Counted from the stretch's first letter, positions 8,366-17,165 are shown. The stretch: DNA of 64,000 nt from Teredinibacter haidensis (GCF_014211975.1 NZ_CP060084.1:4785001-4849000); one strand, 5' to 3'. Notes: generated by a model from the letters alone, not told the origin. Numbers and translations are program-made.

Positions 8366-9148
8366 ATGTGGTTGCAGACAAGTTGTGACTTAAAGTTTTT
8401 TATCGATTCTCCTACGCCATTTATTTTAATGCTTCGGCCAAGGAGTGGTGCACAGCAATGGATTGCCAGTGAGGAGTATATGCTTTACCCCAGTGTGCCA
8501 GCTTTTGAATTTACCGATGACTATGGCAATCTTTGTCAGCGATTGGTTGCCCCGCAGGGTGATTTCTCCTTATCTACCTCTGCCCGAATTATGACCGCCG
8601 ACAGTATCGATCAGAAACCCGGTGGCTCCTTTGTTGACATTCAGAGCTTGCCAGACCATGTGCTGAAATATTTGCTGCCCAGCCGTTATTGTGAGTCTGA
8701 TCGTTTTGGGGACATTGCCTCAGACATAGCTGCAAATCAACAACCCGGTTATGATCAGGTAGCAGAAATTGAACGCTGGCTGCATACAACGATTCGTTAT
8801 CAGCCAGGAAGTAGCTTTTCATCCTTGTCCGCTATTGAGGTCAATCAGCAGAAAGAAGGCGTGTGCAGAGACTTATCTCATTTGGGTATTGCTCTGTGCC
8901 GAAGCCTAAGTATCCCTGCCCGTATGGTGGTAGGTTATCTATATGGGCTTGAGCCGATGGAATTACATGCATGGTTCGAAGCCTATGTTGCCGATCGTTG
9001 GTATACGTTTGATGCTACCCAGGAATCAAAAAAAGGCGGTTATGTGGCTATTGGTTATGGTCGTGATGCTGCCGATGTGGCGGTTTACAATCAATTCGGG
9101 CCCGCCAGCTTTCCTATACAGCAAAACGTTTGTGTGCGGCTTGTTTAA
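8366..9148 (+). CDS. Second transglutaminase-domain protein
   Basis: A 260-residue transglutaminase-fold protein with intact catalytic residues: Cys167 in GVCRDLSH, His201 in ELHAWFEAY and Asp216 in TFDAT. The N-terminal ~100 residues form a beta-rich domain distinct from that of the upstream paralogue. It has no signal peptide. It is the last gene of the five-gene operon. Two transglutaminase-type enzymes with separate architectures in one operon suggest two steps on the same peptide or amide substrate, but this is inference. Family assignment is firm. Confidence 0.83.
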   Translation: MWLQTSCDLKFFIDSPTPFILMLRPRSGAQQWIASEEYMLYPSVPAFEFTDDYGNLCQRLVAPQGDFSLSTSARIMTADSIDQKPGGSFVDIQSLPDHVLKYLLPSRYCESDRFGDIASDIAANQQPGYDQVAEIERWLHTTIRYQPGSSFSSLSAIEVNQQKEGVCRDLSHLGIALCRSLSIPARMVVGYLYGLEPMELHAWFEAYVADRWYTFDATQESKKGGYVAIGYGRDAADVAVYNQFGPASFPIQQNVCVRLV

Positions 9149-9490
9149 CCTTTGGGTCTAAATAATTGCGGCTATTCGTTTGGTTCGTTTTGTATGTTCC
9201 TTGGCTTTGGTTGGCCGGTTAATTGCTGGCTTGCTTTTTAGCCGGTGTTCAAGATGTCGTTTCGTTTGTAGTTGGTTTACTGGGCACATGATGTCTGAAT
9301 TAGCTATCTACCTTGGTGCCTAGGGTTATATCAATCCTATTTAGTTTGGTGGTTTGTTTTAAGCCTCTGAGTATCACCCCAAAGGCTCGGGTTAACGGGT
9401 GTGTTTCCGCTTGGAGTGGTTGTCAGAGCGGCTGCGCGGGCCCTATTCATTTGACGGTGGCGAATGCCAATATCTGACTTCTTCTAGCCG
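9149..9490. other. Intergenic region between convergent operons
   Basis: About 340 G/T-rich bases separate the plus-strand transglutaminase operon from the minus-strand lipoprotein gene. I see no convincing open frame, RNA gene or clear T-tailed hairpin here. Confidence 0.5.
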
Positions 9491-10369
9491 TCAATCGGTT
9501 GTGAGAAAGGATACTGTTCGGACCTGGTTCGCGGATATAAAGCCACCGGTGAAATTTGAATCCAACCGGCCGACTATACGTTTTGCTAAGGTCAGTGATG
9601 TATTGCAGGTTCCGGTCAACTGCGCTTCCTGCAGCATTCCCGCCGGGATTTCAATTACGCCATCGTCACTGCCAATGTCGGTTGCATAATTACCGGTTTT
9701 GCCCCCTGCGCAACTGGTGTCAATGGAGGCCTCAATGGTGACGCCGGGTTCTGAAGGTTGCCACACAACCTGAATATTGTCGTCGGCTCGACTAAAGGTA
9801 TCGATCGGCAGTGGTGCGCTAATTATAAAGCTCGAAGGCATTTGTACGTGCGAGTTTTTTGCATCGATAAAATCGCCTCTAAAAAGTGAAACAGTGTAAG
9901 TGGAGCCTTCCGCGGTATTGCTTAGGTCGCCGTTGTAGTGAATTTGCGTGGCGTGCAAAAAACTCCAAAAAAAGAAAAAGGGGTATATCGTAAAGCCGCG
10001 CTCTTCCCCCTCAAATAATTCCTGGGCTTTACTTAAGTTAACGAGGTCGGAAAATAAATCACCATCGAGTTCAATATCGTCGATGATATCTCCTGTTGTT
10101 ATCCAAAGTTGGTTTCCATTATCCAGGCGTACATACTCGTCGCCACTACGGCCTTCTGCTGGAGGGCTCTCTTTTGTTAGTTGGACGCTAGCATAAGCTC
10201 TATCGCTGCCGTCGCTATATATGTCGATGGTGGCGTAAATTTCGCTGGTAGGAATATTGGTCGAAGACACGATTATATCGCCGTCATCGCCACTACAGGC
10301 GGATAACATTACGCCTAACGCTAGGGTCAAAGCGCTTTTGTTTTTAATGTTCTGCAGAAACTGTTTCAT
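9491..10369 (-). CDS. Putative lipoprotein of unknown function
   Basis: A 292-residue protein, starting at the ATG at 10369 where AAAGGAC lies 6 bases upstream (the frame is open to 10408 but has no better site there). The N-terminus is a lipoprotein signal peptide with lipobox LSAC followed by Ser-Gly-Asp-Asp, so it is likely sent to the outer membrane. The rest is a beta-rich, acidic domain with SCAGG near the C-terminal quarter and no motif I recognise. It begins 10 bases after the stop of the upstream barrel gene, so the two form an operon and may work together at the outer membrane. Confidence 0.65.
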   Translation of the reverse strand: MKQFLQNIKNKSALTLALGVMLSACSGDDGDIIVSSTNIPTSEIYATIDIYSDGSDRAYASVQLTKESPPAEGRSGDEYVRLDNGNQLWITTGDIIDDIELDGDLFSDLVNLSKAQELFEGEERGFTIYPFFFFWSFLHATQIHYNGDLSNTAEGSTYTVSLFRGDFIDAKNSHVQMPSSFIISAPLPIDTFSRADDNIQVVWQPSEPGVTIEASIDTSCAGGKTGNYATDIGSDDGVIEIPAGMLQEAQLTGTCNTSLTLAKRIVGRLDSNFTGGFISANQVRTVSFLTTD

Positions 10370-10379
10370 TTTAAGTCCT

Positions 10380-10904
10380 TTAATTAAAGCTAAAACGTAG
10401 GCCAACATCTATGGCGGCGACGTCACTCCCACTTATATCGTTGAAATAGGTCATGCTGCTTTGAAGGGCAATTCCATCGGTTAATTCTTTAACGACTCTG
10501 AGCTTTAAAAATGGGGCGGTGTCTTCGTTTTCGCCTACCTGAAAGCCACTTAAATTAGCTTTGGATTTTATCTGTGCTAGCCCAATAGTCGGCTCTAGAT
10601 GAAATGTTTCGAACTTAAATATTTTGGCTATCTCTAAAAATGGGCCGCGAGATTCGATGCTCGCGTTCGGGTCGTCATTTTTTAGGTCAAATTCGCCGAG
10701 GTACATGTAACCGATCTGAAGTTGAATTGCATTCGTTTGGTAGCCTGCAGAAAGGCTTCCAAAGGATCCGTTTTCATAGTTTGAGTTTTGTGGTTGGCTA
10801 ACACCAACTGATGCGCCAATTGAAAAGTCGGCGGAGAAAGAATTGCTTATCGCAAGCGAAGCGGTAAAAGCCAGAGCTTTGTACAGCTCTTTGTATCGTA
10901 ACAT
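10380..10904 (-). CDS. Small outer-membrane beta-barrel protein
   Basis: A 174-residue protein with a signal peptide (cleavage near SNSFSAD) and alternating amphipathic strands (GSFGSLSAGYQTNAIQLQIG, YMYLGEFDL), ending in the aromatic motif RFSFN typical of barrels recognised by the BAM machinery. It looks like an eight-stranded OmpA/OmpW-type barrel, but no specific family is evident. A good ribosome binding site (AAGGAA) precedes the ATG. It is the first gene of a two-gene unit with the lipoprotein gene that follows. Confidence 0.65.
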   Translation of the reverse strand: MLRYKELYKALAFTASLAISNSFSADFSIGASVGVSQPQNSNYENGSFGSLSAGYQTNAIQLQIGYMYLGEFDLKNDDPNASIESRGPFLEIAKIFKFETFHLEPTIGLAQIKSKANLSGFQVGENEDTAPFLKLRVVKELTDGIALQSSMTYFNDISGSDVAAIDVGLRFSFN

Positions 10905-11241
10905 TGTGTATTTCCTTATTTTTAGTTAGTTGTCGGTTACTTTGCCGATGGTAAATGGTTGTTAATGCTGGATCGAGTGTTGAAATGTAAAAATTTATTA
11001 CGAATGTAACTGATTGTTTAAGGGAGCGGTTTGGGTCGGACGTTGTGGAGATAATTTGACAGCAGAGTTTGGGGGGTTACAGTAACAGACTACGAATTGG
11101 TTGAGAGGGGAAGAGTGAAAATGAAGAGAGCCGGTTTTTTCGCTGTATGGCCCCCAGGGCGATGCGCAGGATGTACAAGTATCGCGAGAGATCTGGGTGC
11201 TGGGAGCGATTAAGAGGTGGTTTTCTTATCAGCGGGAAATA
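10905..11241. other. Intergenic region between the barrel gene and the tRNA
   Basis: About 340 bases upstream of the minus-strand barrel gene. It must hold that gene's promoter, although I cannot point to a confident -35/-10 pair. No open frame or RNA gene is apparent until the tRNA terminator. Confidence 0.45.
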
Positions 11242-11273
11242 AAAAAGCCAGCCTCATAAGAGGCTGGCTTTTT
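11242..11273 (-). terminator. Rho-independent terminator of tRNA-Leu
   Basis: A perfect stem (GCCAGCCTC/GAGGCTGGC, extended by A/T pairs) with loop ATAA lies 5 bases downstream of the tRNA 3' end on the minus strand and is followed by a run of T. The flanking A-run on the other side could let it work in both directions. Confidence 0.9.
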
Positions 11274-11278
11274 AAATA

Positions 11279-11365
11279 TGGTGCCCAGGAGAAGACTTGA
11301 ACTTCCACGGCCCAAAGGCCACTAGCACCTGAAGCTAGCGTGTCTACCAATTTCACCACCTGGGC
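11279..11365 (-). tRNA. tRNA-Leu (anticodon CAG)
   Basis: The 87-base minus-strand sequence folds as a class II tRNA. Its 7-bp acceptor stem (GCCCAGG/CCTGGGC), D-arm, anticodon loop TTCAGGT (anticodon CAG), long variable arm and GTTCAAGTC T-loop are all present, and CCA is encoded. It reads the leucine codon CUG. It sits divergently upstream of rnr, as in Pseudomonas. Confidence 0.97.
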
Positions 11366-11401
11366 ATCGCTGCCCAGCGGTAACCGCCAAGCAGGGCGCG
11401 C

Positions 11402-11430
11402 ACTATAAAGTCGTTGGCGAAAGTTGTCAA
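11402..11430 (-). promoter_or_regulatory. Sigma-70 promoter of tRNA-Leu
   Basis: On the minus strand a perfect -35 TTGACA (11425-11430) is followed after exactly 17 bases by the -10 TATAGT (11402-11407) and then by a GC-rich discriminator (GCGCGCC), a feature of stable-RNA promoters under stringent control. Transcription should begin about 30 bases before the tRNA. Confidence 0.88.
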
Positions 11431-11515
11431 TCTGTCTGGGGCAATTTTACCTTTCGTGGCTTATGTAGCACCCAAGGATTTGCTATATTGCAACTTATAA
11501 CCCTTCCTTCCCTTC

Positions 11516-14101
11516 ATGGATTCTCCCTTGACCCAAAAAAAACGCTCTCCTCACCAAGACCCTCACGCTAAGCGTGAAGCGGCAAAATATGACAACCCCA
11601 TTCCCAGTCGTGAATTTATCCTGGATCTACTGGACAAAGCGCCGGGGCCGATGAGGCACCGTGCCTTGTGCAAGGCTATGGCAATGGACAGTGATGACCA
11701 AATTGAGGCTCTGCGTCGCCGTTTAATTGCGATGGAGCGAGATGGGCAGGTGATGTCGAATCGCAAAGGCGCCTATGGTCGCGTAGATAAGATGGCGCTG
11801 GTGCGTGGTCGGGTGCAGGGGCATCGGGATGGCTTCGGTTTCGTGATCCCTGCCGATGGCTCGCAGGATATCTATCTCAGCAACCGCGAGATGCGCAAGG
11901 TATTTGATGGTGACGAGGTACTGGCTCGGCCCGGTCCCGAGGGCTACAAAGGTCGTGTGGAAGGCGCCATCGTTGAAGTGCTGGCACGAAACACCCAGCA
12001 GATTGTTGGCCGCTTTGCGGCTAACGAGCATGGCATTAGCTATGTGAGGCCAGACAACCCTCGTATTGGGCGAGACGTTCTGGTGCCGCCGGATAAAACT
12101 GCGGGTGCCCTGCCGGGGCAAATTGTCACGGTCAATATTGTTGCGCAGCCGGACCGTCACCAGATGGCTACAGGCCATATCGCTGAGGTATTGGGGGACC
12201 ATCTGGCCCCAGGAATGGAAATTGATGTTGCCATTCGCTCCCACGGTATTCCCCATGTGTGGCCTGCAGACGTTGAGCAGCAGGTGCAGGATTACACGGC
12301 AGAGGTGGCCGAGGCCGATAAAGTTAACCGTATTGATTTGCGTAAGCTGCCCTTTGTCACTATAGATGGTGAGGATGCCCGAGACTTTGATGACGCGGTT
12401 TACTGCGAAACCAAACGTTCCGGCGGCTGGCGGCTATATGTGGCAATTGCCGATGTTTCTCACTATGTGCAGCCTGGTTCGGCTCTGGATCGAGAGGCAC
12501 AGCAGCGTGGTAATTCGGTCTATTTCCCCGATTTTGTCGTTCCTATGTTGCCGGAGGTACTTTCAAATGGGTTGTGTTCGCTAAACCCAAAAATTGACCG
12601 CTTGTGCATGGTCTGTGAGATGACGATCAGCGCCAGTGGGCGCATCAGCGGCTATCAGTTTTACGAAGCGGTTATGCACTCCCATGCGCGACTGACCTAT
12701 ACGCAGGTGGGGCAGGTGTTGGAAGATCAGGGCAGTCCGAAAAGTGGTGCTCGTAAGCAGTATCACGAGCTTTTACCTCAGCTAGATGAGCTCTACGCGC
12801 TTTACAATGTGCTGCGTAAAGCCCGCGAAGAACGGGGCGCTATCGATTTCGAAACCACAGAGACTCGTATTCTGTTTGACAGTGAGCGAAAGATTCAGCG
12901 TATCGTACCCACTGAGCGCAATGATGCACACAAAGTGATCGAAGAGTGCATGCTCGCCGCCAACGTGTGTACCGCTCGATTTTTAGAAGCGCTGGAGGTT
13001 CCAAGCCTCTATCGTGTACATGAATCCCCCAAGGCAGAAAAAATCGAGCGTGTATACGCTTATCTGGCAGAGCTGGGGTTGAGTATGCCCTGGTCGGAAA
13101 AGGTGACACCACAGGATTATCAAACGGTAATGGAGGTCATAGAGGGACGGCCAGATCAGCACGTTATCCAAACCGTATTGTTGCGCAGCATGAATCAAGC
13201 GGTGTACCAGCCACAAAATAACGGCCATTTTGGTTTGGCTTACGCGGCTTATACGCATTTTACTTCGCCCATTCGTCGGTATCCTGATCTGTTGATTCAC
13301 CGCGCAATTCGCAAGGTTATTCGTTCGCAGCAGGAAACCTCCCGGGTTAAACGGCACCCTGGAGCCCAAGCTCTAAGTGCAAAGGATATTTACCCCTACA
13401 CCATCGCCGATATGGCAGTGTTTGGTGAACAATGCTCCCTAACAGAGCGCCGCGCTGACGATGCGACGCGCGACGTAGTGAGTTGGTTAAAGTGCGAATT
13501 TTTAAAGGACCGGGTAGGCGAAATATTCGAAGGCGTGGTGAGTGCAGTTACGGCCTTTGGTTTGTTTGTCGAGCTAAAGGACATCTTTATTGAAGGGTTG
13601 GTGCATATTACTGGTCTGCCTCAGGATTACTACCAGTTCGATGCAACCCATCATCGGCTCGTCGGTGAACGCACGCGCAAGGCCTTCCGGTTGGGGGATG
13701 AGTTAAAAGTGCAGGTGGTGCGCGTGGATCTGGATGAGCGCAAAATCGATTTCGAATTAAACGAAGCCAAGCCGCGAGTAAAGAAAAAGACCAAAGTCTC
13801 GTCTGAAGCCAAAAATCTTGCTGGTGAATACGAGCAGGAGCTGATGCGTAAAGCCGGTGGGAGAGTGCCACGAAAACGGTCTAAAGTTAATGTGGATGCG
13901 GGTAAAGCCAAGGCAGGTGAAGTCAAAACAAGCAAAGCTAAAGTAGATGGGGCCGTCAAAGCGGCGCCGGGCACAACCGAACCAAAAGCCAAAAAAAGGA
14001 AGAAAAGCTCTGGGAAAAAGCACGCAAAGCGAGTGGACTCCTCATCGAAAAAAGCTCCCAAGGGAGCACAGGTAAAACACAAAAAAACCACGAAAAAATA
14101 A
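11516..14101 (+). CDS. rnr: Ribonuclease R
   Basis: An 861-residue RNase R, a processive 3'-5' exoribonuclease that degrades structured RNA and takes part in rRNA quality control. In order it has an N-terminal winged-helix domain, two cold-shock domains, the RNB catalytic domain with the Asp cluster in GEDARDFDDAVY, a C-terminal S1 domain (GVVSAVTAFGLFVEL) and a long Lys/Ala-rich basic tail that begins near residue 765. The tail is longer than in E. coli, which has 813 residues. No clear Shine-Dalgarno is seen before the ATG. It heads the conserved rnr-rlmB-rpsF block. Confidence 0.97.
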   Translation: MDSPLTQKKRSPHQDPHAKREAAKYDNPIPSREFILDLLDKAPGPMRHRALCKAMAMDSDDQIEALRRRLIAMERDGQVMSNRKGAYGRVDKMALVRGRVQGHRDGFGFVIPADGSQDIYLSNREMRKVFDGDEVLARPGPEGYKGRVEGAIVEVLARNTQQIVGRFAANEHGISYVRPDNPRIGRDVLVPPDKTAGALPGQIVTVNIVAQPDRHQMATGHIAEVLGDHLAPGMEIDVAIRSHGIPHVWPADVEQQVQDYTAEVAEADKVNRIDLRKLPFVTIDGEDARDFDDAVYCETKRSGGWRLYVAIADVSHYVQPGSALDREAQQRGNSVYFPDFVVPMLPEVLSNGLCSLNPKIDRLCMVCEMTISASGRISGYQFYEAVMHSHARLTYTQVGQVLEDQGSPKSGARKQYHELLPQLDELYALYNVLRKAREERGAIDFETTETRILFDSERKIQRIVPTERNDAHKVIEECMLAANVCTARFLEALEVPSLYRVHESPKAEKIERVYAYLAELGLSMPWSEKVTPQDYQTVMEVIEGRPDQHVIQTVLLRSMNQAVYQPQNNGHFGLAYAAYTHFTSPIRRYPDLLIHRAIRKVIRSQQETSRVKRHPGAQALSAKDIYPYTIADMAVFGEQCSLTERRADDATRDVVSWLKCEFLKDRVGEIFEGVVSAVTAFGLFVELKDIFIEGLVHITGLPQDYYQFDATHHRLVGERTRKAFRLGDELKVQVVRVDLDERKIDFELNEAKPRVKKKTKVSSEAKNLAGEYEQELMRKAGGRVPRKRSKVNVDAGKAKAGEVKTSKAKVDGAVKAAPGTTEPKAKKRKKSSGKKHAKRVDSSSKKAPKGAQVKHKKTTKK

Positions 14102-14116
14102 GACAGATACCACTCT

Positions 14117-14854
14117 ATGAAAACCGAAACCATATTCGGCATACACGCCGTACAATCGTTGTTGACGAGCGCACCTCAGCGCATTTGTGAGCTGTTGGTC
14201 GTAAAGGATCGCCAAGATCAGCGCGTTAAAAAGTTGCTGGCTGCCGCACAAAATTACCAGATCAAACCCCGCTTTGTGGATAAGCGTGAGCTGGATGACT
14301 TGTGTAATGGCAGTCACCAGGGGGTAGTCGCGTTGGCGCAGCCGGGTAAGCAATACGATGAAAAAGATCTGCTGGATTTGATCGACAATACCGAAACGGA
14401 TCCTTTAATACTGGTATTAGACGGCGTAACCGACCCTCACAATCTCGGTGCCTGTATGCGCTCGGCCGATGCGGCGGGTGTGCATGCGGTGGTTGTTCCC
14501 AAGGATAATTCTGCCAGTCTGAATGAGGCGGCTAGAAAAGTGGCTAGTGGTGCGGCCGAAACCGTGCCGTTGGTAGTTGTCACTAACCTTGCTCGCGCCT
14601 TGAAAAACATGCAGGAGAAGGGGCTCTGGGTGGCGGGTGCGGCAGGTGAAGCCAAAGCCGATATCTACCACACTAACCTTACAGGTCCGCGTGTGATTGT
14701 GATGGGGGCCGAAGGCGAGGGTATGCGCCGGTTGACGAAAGAAATCTGTGATGATCTTGTAAAAATACCGATGGCAGGTAGTGTCTCAAGTTTAAATGTA
14801 TCTGTGGCGACAGGGGTAGTTTTGTTTGAGGTCGTGAGACAAAGAAGCGCGTAG
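14117..14854 (+). CDS. rlmB: 23S rRNA (guanosine-2251-2'-O)-methyltransferase
   Basis: A 245-residue SpoU-class (SPOUT) methyltransferase that 2'-O-methylates G2251 in the P-loop of 23S rRNA. The N-terminal substrate-binding domain (IFGIHAVQSLL) is followed by the catalytic knot with motif 1 (DGVTDPHNLGACMRSADAAG), motif 2 (GAEGEGMRRL) and motif 3 (IPMAGSVSSLNVSVATGV). It begins 15 bases after rnr and probably shares its transcript. Length matches the E. coli enzyme. Confidence 0.97.
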   Translation: MKTETIFGIHAVQSLLTSAPQRICELLVVKDRQDQRVKKLLAAAQNYQIKPRFVDKRELDDLCNGSHQGVVALAQPGKQYDEKDLLDLIDNTETDPLILVLDGVTDPHNLGACMRSADAAGVHAVVVPKDNSASLNEAARKVASGAAETVPLVVVTNLARALKNMQEKGLWVAGAAGEAKADIYHTNLTGPRVIVMGAEGEGMRRLTKEICDDLVKIPMAGSVSSLNVSVATGVVLFEVVRQRSA

Positions 14855-14963
14855 TGCTTCTTTGGGAGTGCTGCGCTGGCGGAAACTCGGTGGAGTGGTG
14901 CTTCTCAGTAGGTCGCAAAGCGAGTACTCCGGCACCCGTTCCCCCTGCGCCCCGCCAATTCGC

Positions 14964-14992
14964 TTGCAAATTGGCCTTGCCCCTCGTACAAT
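14964..14992 (+). promoter_or_regulatory. Probable sigma-70 promoter of the rpsF operon
   Basis: TTGCAA (14964-14969) and TACAAT (14987-14992) are separated by 17 bases and followed by a GC-only discriminator (CCGCCGCCC), a pattern expected for growth-rate-controlled ribosomal protein genes. Confidence 0.7.
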
Positions 14993-14999
14993 CCGCCGC

Positions 15000-15094
15000 C
15001 CTAAACCCGCTTCGCGGCCGCTTTTGAAGCGCTGCAGGCGATACTCCTTGTTTCACTGCTCGCGCAGGAAGCTACTAACCCGTAAGGAGCGATA
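15000..15094 (+). promoter_or_regulatory. 5' leader of the rpsF operon
   Basis: About 95 bases lie between the predicted transcription start and rpsF. The leader can form GC-rich hairpins, for example around CCGCTT/AAGCG at 15019-15035, and ends with a strong ribosome binding site (TAAGGAG) before the ATG. Leaders of rpsF operons are known to bind the S6:S18 complex for feedback control. I cannot confirm the specific motif by eye. Confidence 0.4.
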
Positions 15095-15553
15095 ATGCGT
15101 CATTACGAAATTGTGTTCCTGGTCCACCCTGACCAGAGCGAACAGGTGCCCGGTATGATCGAGCGCTACACTGCAACCGTTAAAGATAGCGGTGGCAGCG
15201 TACATCGTCTCGAAGACTGGGGTCGCCGTCAGCTGGCCTACTCCATCAACAAAATTCACAAAGCGCACTACGTTTTGATGAACGTTGAATGCACCGATGA
15301 GGCCCTTGAAGAGCTTACTACCAACTTCCGTTACAACGACGCTGTTTTGCGCAATATGGTTATTCGTTGCGACGAAGCTGTGACTGAAGAGTCTCCTATC
15401 CAGAAAATTGAGAAAGAAAACCGCGAGCGCAAAAACCGCGCTGAGCGTCGTGCTGCTGAAGCCGCTGCTACTGTAGAAGCTGAAGCCGAAACAACTGAAG
15501 AAGCTCCTGCAGAAGACGATTCTTCCAAAGAAGCTACTGGTGAGGAGGAATAA
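15095..15553 (+). CDS. rpsF: 30S ribosomal protein S6
   Basis: A 152-residue S6, starting MRHYEIVFLVHPDQSEQV, with the family core to about residue 100 (LRNMVIRCDEAV) and then a long Ala/Glu-rich acidic tail. S6 pairs with S18 on the platform of the small subunit. The acidic tail is longer than the E. coli one and ends DSSKEATGEEE. It is first in the rpsF-rpsR-DUF2232-rplI operon, 2 bases before rpsR. Confidence 0.97.
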   Translation: MRHYEIVFLVHPDQSEQVPGMIERYTATVKDSGGSVHRLEDWGRRQLAYSINKIHKAHYVLMNVECTDEALEELTTNFRYNDAVLRNMVIRCDEAVTEESPIQKIEKENRERKNRAERRAAEAAATVEAEAETTEEAPAEDDSSKEATGEEE

Positions 15554-15555
15554 TC

Positions 15556-15783
15556 ATGGCTCGTTTTTTCCGTCGTCGTAAATTTTGTCGTTTCACTGCC
15601 GAAGGCGTGAAGCAGATCGACTATAAAGACCTGGATACGTTAAAAGCTTACGTTTCCGAAACTGGCAAGATAGTACCTAGCCGGATTACCGGAACCAAGG
15701 CCAAGTATCAGCGTCAGCTGGCTACCGCTGTTAAGCGTGCCCGCTTCCTGGCCTTGTTGCCATACACTGATTCACACGAGTAA
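15556..15783 (+). CDS. rpsR: 30S ribosomal protein S18
   Basis: A 75-residue S18 with the typical start MARFFRRRKFCRF and the core GKIVPSRITGTKAKYQRQL. It binds S6 and 16S rRNA in the platform of the 30S subunit. It is translationally close-coupled to rpsF, with GAGGAGG before the ATG. Confidence 0.98.
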   Translation: MARFFRRRKFCRFTAEGVKQIDYKDLDTLKAYVSETGKIVPSRITGTKAKYQRQLATAVKRARFLALLPYTDSHE

Positions 15784-15808
15784 TTGAACAAACAATAGGG
15801 TTTCAGCC

Positions 15809-16684
15809 ATGATGCGCACGCTTGCTGAGTTTGTTATACGCGGGCGCTTCCAGGCGATAGTAGTAGCCCTGGTGGGGAGCATTATTCCCCTATTAGCACT
15901 CTTAACGCCATCAGCCATTGGCTTGGTAACGTTGAGAAAAGGTTGGCAGGAAGGCACCTTTGTGACCGTTTGGGTCATTATCGCTATTGCAGTTGTATTT
16001 GCGATAGAAGGCGTTGGTTCCTTTGCGGTATATCTTAGCGTTGGCGCTATTTTTGTTGCCTGCTGCGTAGCCAATGTGCTGCGTTATACCGTGTCTTGGT
16101 CCGCCGCTTTGGCTGCCATTGTGGCGCTGAGTATGCTGGTTTCACTGTTGGCTTCGGCCACCGTTGATAGCCCTTCAGAAGGGTTAATCTCCGCATATCA
16201 GACCTTGTTGGATGCTCAGCCACAGGAAACACGCGAACAGTTGAAAGCGATTGTAAGCGAGTTATCCGCGCAGATCGTGATTGGTGCAATGGCATTTTCA
16301 ATTGCCGTGTATGCACTGATGGGCATTTTACTTGCCCGCTGGTGGCAGGCCATGCTTTATAACCCTGGTGGGTTGAAGCAGGAAATGCATCAGCTACGAT
16401 TGACTGTTGCACTGGCGGTAGCCTGTTTGTTGGGCTTTGCCTACTGCGAATGGAAGGGGGAAGATTACTTCTATTGGCAGATGCTGGTGATTATGCCGTT
16501 ACTGGTCGCCGGGTTGTGCTTATGTCATTGGCTGGTAGCCAAGTTGAAGTGGGGAGCGGGGCCGTTGGTCGCACTCTATATCGCCTTGGTGTTGTTTCCG
16601 CCGTTTGTGCTTCTGGTGGTTGTGTTTGGCTTCACCGATGTTTGGATCGATTACAGAAAGAGAATTAATTTAATGCAGCGATAG
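15809..16684 (+). CDS. DUF2232-type polytopic membrane protein
   Basis: A 291-residue integral membrane protein with about eight hydrophobic segments (for example SIIPLLALLTPSAIGLVTL near residues 24-42). It lies between rpsR and rplI, where Pseudomonas species carry a membrane protein of the DUF2232 / YybS-like group. Function is unknown; members are sometimes linked to envelope or transport roles. Identification rests mainly on position and hydropathy. Confidence 0.75.
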   Translation: MMRTLAEFVIRGRFQAIVVALVGSIIPLLALLTPSAIGLVTLRKGWQEGTFVTVWVIIAIAVVFAIEGVGSFAVYLSVGAIFVACCVANVLRYTVSWSAALAAIVALSMLVSLLASATVDSPSEGLISAYQTLLDAQPQETREQLKAIVSELSAQIVIGAMAFSIAVYALMGILLARWWQAMLYNPGGLKQEMHQLRLTVALAVACLLGFAYCEWKGEDYFYWQMLVIMPLLVAGLCLCHWLVAKLKWGAGPLVALYIALVLFPPFVLLVVVFGFTDVWIDYRKRINLMQR

Positions 16685-16715
16685 TGTTGCTGCATAAACA
16701 TTAGAGGAAAGCGAG

Positions 16716-17165
16716 ATGGAAGTTATTCTGCTCGAAAAAGTAGGTAAGTTAGGTACCGTTGGCGACAAGGTTAGTGTGAAAGCCGGTTACGGCCGTAACT
16801 TCTTGGTGCCGCAAGGCAAGGCTATTACCGCCACCGGGAAAAACATAGCTGAATTCGAAGCGCGACGCGCAGAGTTGGAAGCTGCAGCTGCAGACCGCAA
16901 AACATCTGCTGAAGGCCGCGCTAAGCTACTGACTGAAAAAGGTGAGTTCAGCATCGTTGCGAAAGCGGGTGATGAAGGTAAGCTGTTCGGTTCCATTGGC
17001 GTGCGCGATATCGCTGATACAATCACGGCAAGTGGCGTTGCGGTTTCCAAGGCCGAAGTGAAGCTGCCTCAGGGTACTCTGCGCGAAGTGGGTGAGTACG
17101 ACGTTGATATTCAGCTGTATGTTGACGTTACTCATACCGTTAAGTTAGTTGTCACTGCCGAGTAA
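16716..17165 (+). CDS. rplI: 50S ribosomal protein L9
   Basis: A 149-residue L9. The N-terminal domain MEVILLEKVGKLGTVGDKV with GYGRNFLVPQGKA is joined by a long helix to the C-terminal rRNA-binding domain (GKLFGSIGVRDIADTI). L9 binds 23S rRNA near the L1 stalk. AGAGGAAAG precedes the ATG. It is the last gene of the operon, followed by a terminator-like hairpin. Confidence 0.98.
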   Translation: MEVILLEKVGKLGTVGDKVSVKAGYGRNFLVPQGKAITATGKNIAEFEARRAELEAAAADRKTSAEGRAKLLTEKGEFSIVAKAGDEGKLFGSIGVRDIADTITASGVAVSKAEVKLPQGTLREVGEYDVDIQLYVDVTHTVKLVVTAE

